Positions 31,657 to 34,764 of a DNA stretch of 34,764 nucleotides are shown here, one piece after another. The notes beneath the pieces were generated by a model, which had not been told where the DNA came from, did no database searches, and saw only the letters and a list, made by a program, of their open reading frames with translations. The position numbers and the translations under genes were made by a program. Location: the NCBI GenBank assembly GCA_902598015.1, contig CACJZT010000010.1, forward strand, positions 1 through 34,764, given 5' to 3'. Every line of letters starts with the position of its first letter. Position 1 is the stretch's first letter. Origin of the DNA: an uncultured Pelagibacteraceae bacterium. Its GTDB lineage: Bacteria > Pseudomonadota > Alphaproteobacteria > Pelagibacterales > Pelagibacteraceae.

Positions 31657-33016
31657 TTTTAATTTTATTCCTTATAAACCATAAACAAATTAAGGATGGG
31701 ATGACCATTAAAGTAGTAATTATAAAAAAGGTTCCCCAGTCTCCATTTAGCCAATCAACTAAAGCACCCGATGAAGAAGCAAGTGTCGTTCTTCCTGCAG
31801 TTCCAATTGAAGCTAGAAGTGCATACTGTGTAGCGGTATAAGTCCTATCCACCAAAAGAGAGATAAAGGCTACGAAAGCAACAGTTGCAAATGCTGCAGA
31901 TATATCATCAGCGATAACCGCTAAAGCAAACAACCATTCAGATTTTCCTGACCACGCGAGAACAGCAAATAATAAATTTGTTGCCGCCATAAATCCACCA
32001 GCAACAAACATTGTTTTTATTGTGCCAGCTCTCATAGCAAATATTCCGCCTAATAATGTAAATACAACTGTCGTTATCCAGCCTAGAGTTTTAGAGTATA
32101 TCGCTATTTCACCTTTTGAAAATCCTACCTCTTTATAAAAAACTATGGACATTCTTCCAAGAAAGGCTTCTCCAATTTTAAAAAGAAAGACAAAGCCAAG
32201 GATTCCAACTGCAATTGAGAAACCATTTTTTTTGAAGAAACTAATTACAGGACCTCCTATTGTACCAGTAATATAAGCAACAAATTTTGTTATTACATTA
32301 TTTGATCCAAGTTTTGATTGTATTATTTCGTCTGTTTCTTTTTGTTTGTTTTGCCTATCTGTTGTTATAGGCTCGTGTATAAACATTAAACCTATATTCA
32401 TCAGGATTACTACAACGCCAAGAACTAAAAAAGTAGTTTGCCAGTAATCTTCAATTCCAATGTTTTGAAAAAATTCGGCAGTAAACAATGCTATAACACC
32501 ACCTAACTTATATCCGGTCCACCATCCAACTACAGCCATAGCAGCACCTGCTGCCATAGATTTTCCTTCATCAGCATTAATTTGTTCGATTCTCAACGCA
32601 TCAACTGTAATATCTTGTGTAGCCGAAGCAATTGCTATAACTAATCCAACACTAATTAGTAACGCCAAATTTTCTGTAGGGTTAATAAAACTCCAAACAA
32701 TTAAACTAAATAAAATTATAATTTGCATAAGGACAATCCAGCCTCGTCGATGCCCTAATCTTTTTGTTAAAAATGGAATTTGTATTCTATCAATTATTGG
32801 TGCCCACAAATAATTAAAGGCGTACACCCCAAATATTAAACCTGCCCACCCAATAGTTGATCTACTTAAACCTTCTTCTTTTAGCCAAAGGCTTAAACTG
32901 CTGGCAATTAAAACCCAAGGAAATCCACTAATTGCACCAAGAAGTAATATTCTTAGCATTCGAATATCCTTGTAAACTAAAATAGATTCTGACCAGGTTT
33001 GTTTTTTTTCAAACAT
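31643..33016 (-). CDS. ampG: MFS permease, AmpG-like (probable muropeptide transporter)
   Basis: Inner-membrane major facilitator of 457 aa with about 12 hydrophobic segments. The N-terminal part matches AmpG: LLLGAISGFPWVLIASSLS, GLSRSTIGWAGLIFGVYAFNY, LWAPIIDR, the loop LGHRRGWIVLMQ and IASATQDITVDALRIE (the SASQDI element of AmpG). AmpG brings GlcNAc-anhydroMurNAc peptides into the cytoplasm. I start it at the ATG of MFEKKQTWSES at 33016, which shares one base with the trkH stop (TAATG). A further upstream ATG at 33106 would add 30 residues lying fully inside trkH and is rejected. The NlpC/P60 gene overlaps its 3' end by 14 bp. Another MFS substrate is possible. Confidence 0.85.
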   Translation of the reverse strand: MFEKKQTWSESILVYKDIRMLRILLLGAISGFPWVLIASSLSLWLKEEGLSRSTIGWAGLIFGVYAFNYLWAPIIDRIQIPFLTKRLGHRRGWIVLMQIIILFSLIVWSFINPTENLALLISVGLVIAIASATQDITVDALRIEQINADEGKSMAAGAAMAVVGWWTGYKLGGVIALFTAEFFQNIGIEDYWQTTFLVLGVVVILMNIGLMFIHEPITTDRQNKQKETDEIIQSKLGSNNVITKFVAYITGTIGGPVISFFKKNGFSIAVGILGFVFLFKIGEAFLGRMSIVFYKEVGFSKGEIAIYSKTLGWITTVVFTLLGGIFAMRAGTIKTMFVAGGFMAATNLLFAVLAWSGKSEWLFALAVIADDISAAFATVAFVAFISLLVDRTYTATQYALLASIGTAGRTTLASSSGALVDWLNGDWGTFFIITTLMVIPSLICLWFIRNKIKIGAK

Positions 33017-34464
33017 TAATATTTTCTCCAAAAAGATGGAATAAATAATACTAGAATTGCAAATAATTCCAACCTTCCAAGTATCATTGCAGCACTGAGA
33101 ACCCATTTAGAAAAATCAGACAGGCTTGAAAAGCTTCCGTTCGGACCAATAATATCACCTAAACCTGGACCAACATTTGAAATTGACGTGGCAGCTGCTG
33201 AAATTGCAGTAATAAAATTTAATCCATCAAGCGATAAAAGCGCAGTTACAACAAAAAATATTAATATATAAAGAAATATAAAAGAAATAATTGAGTCCAT
33301 AAATTTTTCATCCACATTATTATTTTGATATTTAATTTTGAAAATTCCTCGAGGGTATATTATTTTTTTCAGCTGGTTTGATATGAATTGATATAAAATT
33401 TGAACTCTAAAAATCTTTATTCCGCAAGTTGTAGAGCCTGCACAGCCTCCAATGAACATTAAAATTATGAAGTATACTAGTGGAAATTGACCCCAATTAC
33501 TAAAATTTTCTGTAGCATACCCTGTTCCAGTTAAAATAGAAATTATATTAAAGCTAACAGACAAAAAACTTATCTCAGTTAAGCTTTTATTTATAACAGA
33601 TAAATAAAAAAACATTAAAAGAATTGAAATAATAACCAAAATTATAAAAGTTTTTATTTGTGTGTCTTTGAAAAATATTTTCTTATCTCCAGCCAAGTAT
33701 TTGATGTAACTAATAAAAGGTATACTTCCAAGAATAATAAATATTATTGCATTAATTTCTATTAACGAGCTGTTAAAATAACCTATAGATTCATTGTAAT
33801 TTGCAAAACCTCCAGTCGCTATTGTTGTCATAGCATGCACGATGCTATCAAAAAAACTCATCCCAAATATAAAATAAAAAAAAGCACAAGTTAAAGTTAA
33901 TAAGAAATATATAGACAGTAATCTCAAAGAAACTTCTTTAGTTTTAGGAAAAATTTTTTCAGAAGTATCATTAGATGAAATATTGAAAAGTTGCATACCC
34001 CCTATATTCATTAAAGGCATTAAAGTGATTGCCATTACGATGATTCCAATACCACCAAACCACTGTAACATTCCTCTCCAAAGTAATATCGCTTTAGACG
34101 TTTCATTTAGATTCGTGATAATTGTAGATCCTGTTGTTGTAATACCAGACATGCTCTCAAAAAACGCATCTGTAAAACTCAAATCCGTACTAGAAAAAAT
34201 TAAAGGTAAAGAACCAAATATAGCAATACTTAACCACGAAAGTGCTGTGAGCAAAAAAGCTTGAGGTAAACTTATCTTTTTATCGTGATCATAATTAGAA
34301 ATGAAAAATAAAAATCCAAAAACAATAGTAACAATCATTGATCCGATAAATCCTGCATCAATTTGATCAAATATTAATTGAACCAAAATAGGTACAATCA
34401 TTGAAAGACCTAAAATAATTTGCAAAACCCCTAATGTAAAAAAGACAGTTTTATAATTGGACAT
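33016..34464 (-). CDS. trkH: Trk-type potassium uptake channel subunit TrkH
   Basis: Ion-conducting membrane subunit of the Trk K+ system. The 482 aa protein has four pore-loop repeats, each with the selectivity-filter glycine: MSGITTTGSTI (G112), TIATGGFANY (214-223), ILTGTGYATENF (311-322) and SISNVGPGLGD (427-437). MLQWFGGIGIIVMAI (132-146) and GGCAGSTTCGIKIFRVQI (339-356) are also characteristic, the latter being the gating-loop region. Trk needs the cytoplasmic NAD-binding regulator TrkA, which is not in this window. The gene heads a minus-strand unit with ampG and the NlpC/P60 peptidase, and is divergent from lysS over 86 bp. Confidence 0.95.
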   Translation of the reverse strand: MSNYKTVFFTLGVLQIILGLSMIVPILVQLIFDQIDAGFIGSMIVTIVFGFLFFISNYDHDKKISLPQAFLLTALSWLSIAIFGSLPLIFSSTDLSFTDAFFESMSGITTTGSTIITNLNETSKAILLWRGMLQWFGGIGIIVMAITLMPLMNIGGMQLFNISSNDTSEKIFPKTKEVSLRLLSIYFLLTLTCAFFYFIFGMSFFDSIVHAMTTIATGGFANYNESIGYFNSSLIEINAIIFIILGSIPFISYIKYLAGDKKIFFKDTQIKTFIILVIISILLMFFYLSVINKSLTEISFLSVSFNIISILTGTGYATENFSNWGQFPLVYFIILMFIGGCAGSTTCGIKIFRVQILYQFISNQLKKIIYPRGIFKIKYQNNNVDEKFMDSIISFIFLYILIFFVVTALLSLDGLNFITAISAAATSISNVGPGLGDIIGPNGSFSSLSDFSKWVLSAAMILGRLELFAILVLFIPSFWRKY

Positions 34465-34550
34465 TTTGAATGGACATTATTTTATGGTAAATAAATTTCA
34501 ACTCTATATGAATTATTAAAAAGGCTGATATTAAGGATATTTAAGTAGTT

Positions 34551-34764
34551 GTGATAGACAAAACAAATTTTGACAAAACAAACGCCTGGCCATTTGTTGA
34601 GGCTAAAAAGCTATTAAGAGAGAGAAAATCGAACATAGAGAAAAAAAATAAAATAGTTTTACAAACTGGTTATGGTCCTAGTGGTCTACCACATATAGGT
34701 ACATTTGGAGAAGTTGCAAGGACGACAATGATTGTCAACGCTCTTGATCATTTAACAGATATTC
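34551..34764 (+). CDS. lysS: Class I lysyl-tRNA synthetase, N-terminal part (partial, 3' end outside window; GTG start)
   Basis: The frame begins with GTG at 34551 (VIDKTNFDKTNAWPF) and runs to the window edge, giving 71 complete codons. The segment LQTGYGPSGLPHIGTFGEVA (about 37-56) is the ATP-binding HIGH-type signature of class I LysRS, the archaeal-type enzyme that most Alphaproteobacteria use in place of the usual bacterial class II enzyme. The WPFVEAKKL start is also typical. No ATG is available nearby, and there is only a modest AAGGA-like sequence (34533-34537, in TTAAGGATATT), 13 nt upstream. The 86-bp divergent gap to trkH holds no clearly convincing promoter. Confidence 0.93.
   Translation, partial: MIDKTNFDKTNAWPFVEAKKLLRERKSNIEKKNKIVLQTGYGPSGLPHIGTFGEVARTTMIVNALDHLTDI

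Noticed and set aside
33017..33106. A longer start for the AmpG-like permease, adding 30 residues upstream of MFEKK
   Set aside because: The extra segment lies entirely inside trkH in another frame, is not hydrophobic in the AmpG manner, and the ATG at 33016 forms a TAATG junction with the trkH stop and fits the family N-terminus.
34466..34493. Promoter for lysS (TTGAAT, 16 bp, TAAATA)
   Set aside because: The -10 matches consensus at only three of six positions, and similar strings occur by chance throughout this AT-rich sequence.

Overview
The window is ordinary chromosome from a very AT-rich (roughly 30% GC by eye), highly streamlined marine alphaproteobacterium, most likely SAR11 ('Candidatus Pelagibacter') or a close relative. 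Evidence: almost no intergenic DNA (under 2% of the window; the largest gap is 180 bp), many genes coupled by 1-35 bp overlaps, few clear Shine-Dalgarno sites, a class I lysyl-tRNA synthetase, alphaproteobacterial gene orders (sdh-mdh-sucCDAB-lpd; priA-atpHAGDC; rplU-rpmA-obgE-proB-proA-nadD-rsfS-ctpA-rppH), and a SAM-II type riboswitch before metX that resembles the Sargasso Sea aptamer. No tRNA, rRNA, insertion sequence, phage gene, CRISPR array or long repeat was seen, and no stretch over 300 bases lacks a gene.

Left block (1-12909, + strand): the end of sdhD, then sdhA, sdhB, mmsA, mdh, sucC, sucD, sucA, sucB and lpd. This is the oxidative TCA segment from 2-oxoglutarate to succinate plus malate dehydrogenase, with a CoA-acylating (methyl)malonate-semialdehyde dehydrogenase inserted between sdhB and mdh. 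priA follows (12929-14884), then the F1 sector of ATP synthase, atpHAGDC (14987-19763), behind a probable promoter of its own. Genes for fuel oxidation and for ATP production therefore sit side by side.

Middle block (19756-26261, - strand): read in transcription order, rplU, rpmA, obgE, proB, proA, nadD, rsfS, ctpA, rppH. It covers ribosomal proteins and ribosome-associated factors, proline and NAD synthesis, a periplasmic protease and an RNA 5'-pyrophosphohydrolase. It converges on atpC, with both stop codons inside one 8-bp palindrome. A sigma70-like promoter lies just upstream of rplU.

Right block (26326-34764): metX-metW-gloB (- strand), behind a promoter and a SAM-II riboswitch; divergent from it hisC-tyrA (+), probably aromatic amino acid synthesis; then trkH-ampG-NlpC/P60 (- strand), a K+ uptake channel subunit with a muropeptide permease and a peptidoglycan peptidase; and finally the start of lysS (+), cut by the window edge.

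I found no convincing novel system. The points most worth a second look are the riboswitch and its possible control of the whole metX-metW-gloB unit, the placement of mmsA, the missing C-terminal tail of NadD, the altered zinc-ligand spacing in PriA, and the transport/cell-wall operon.
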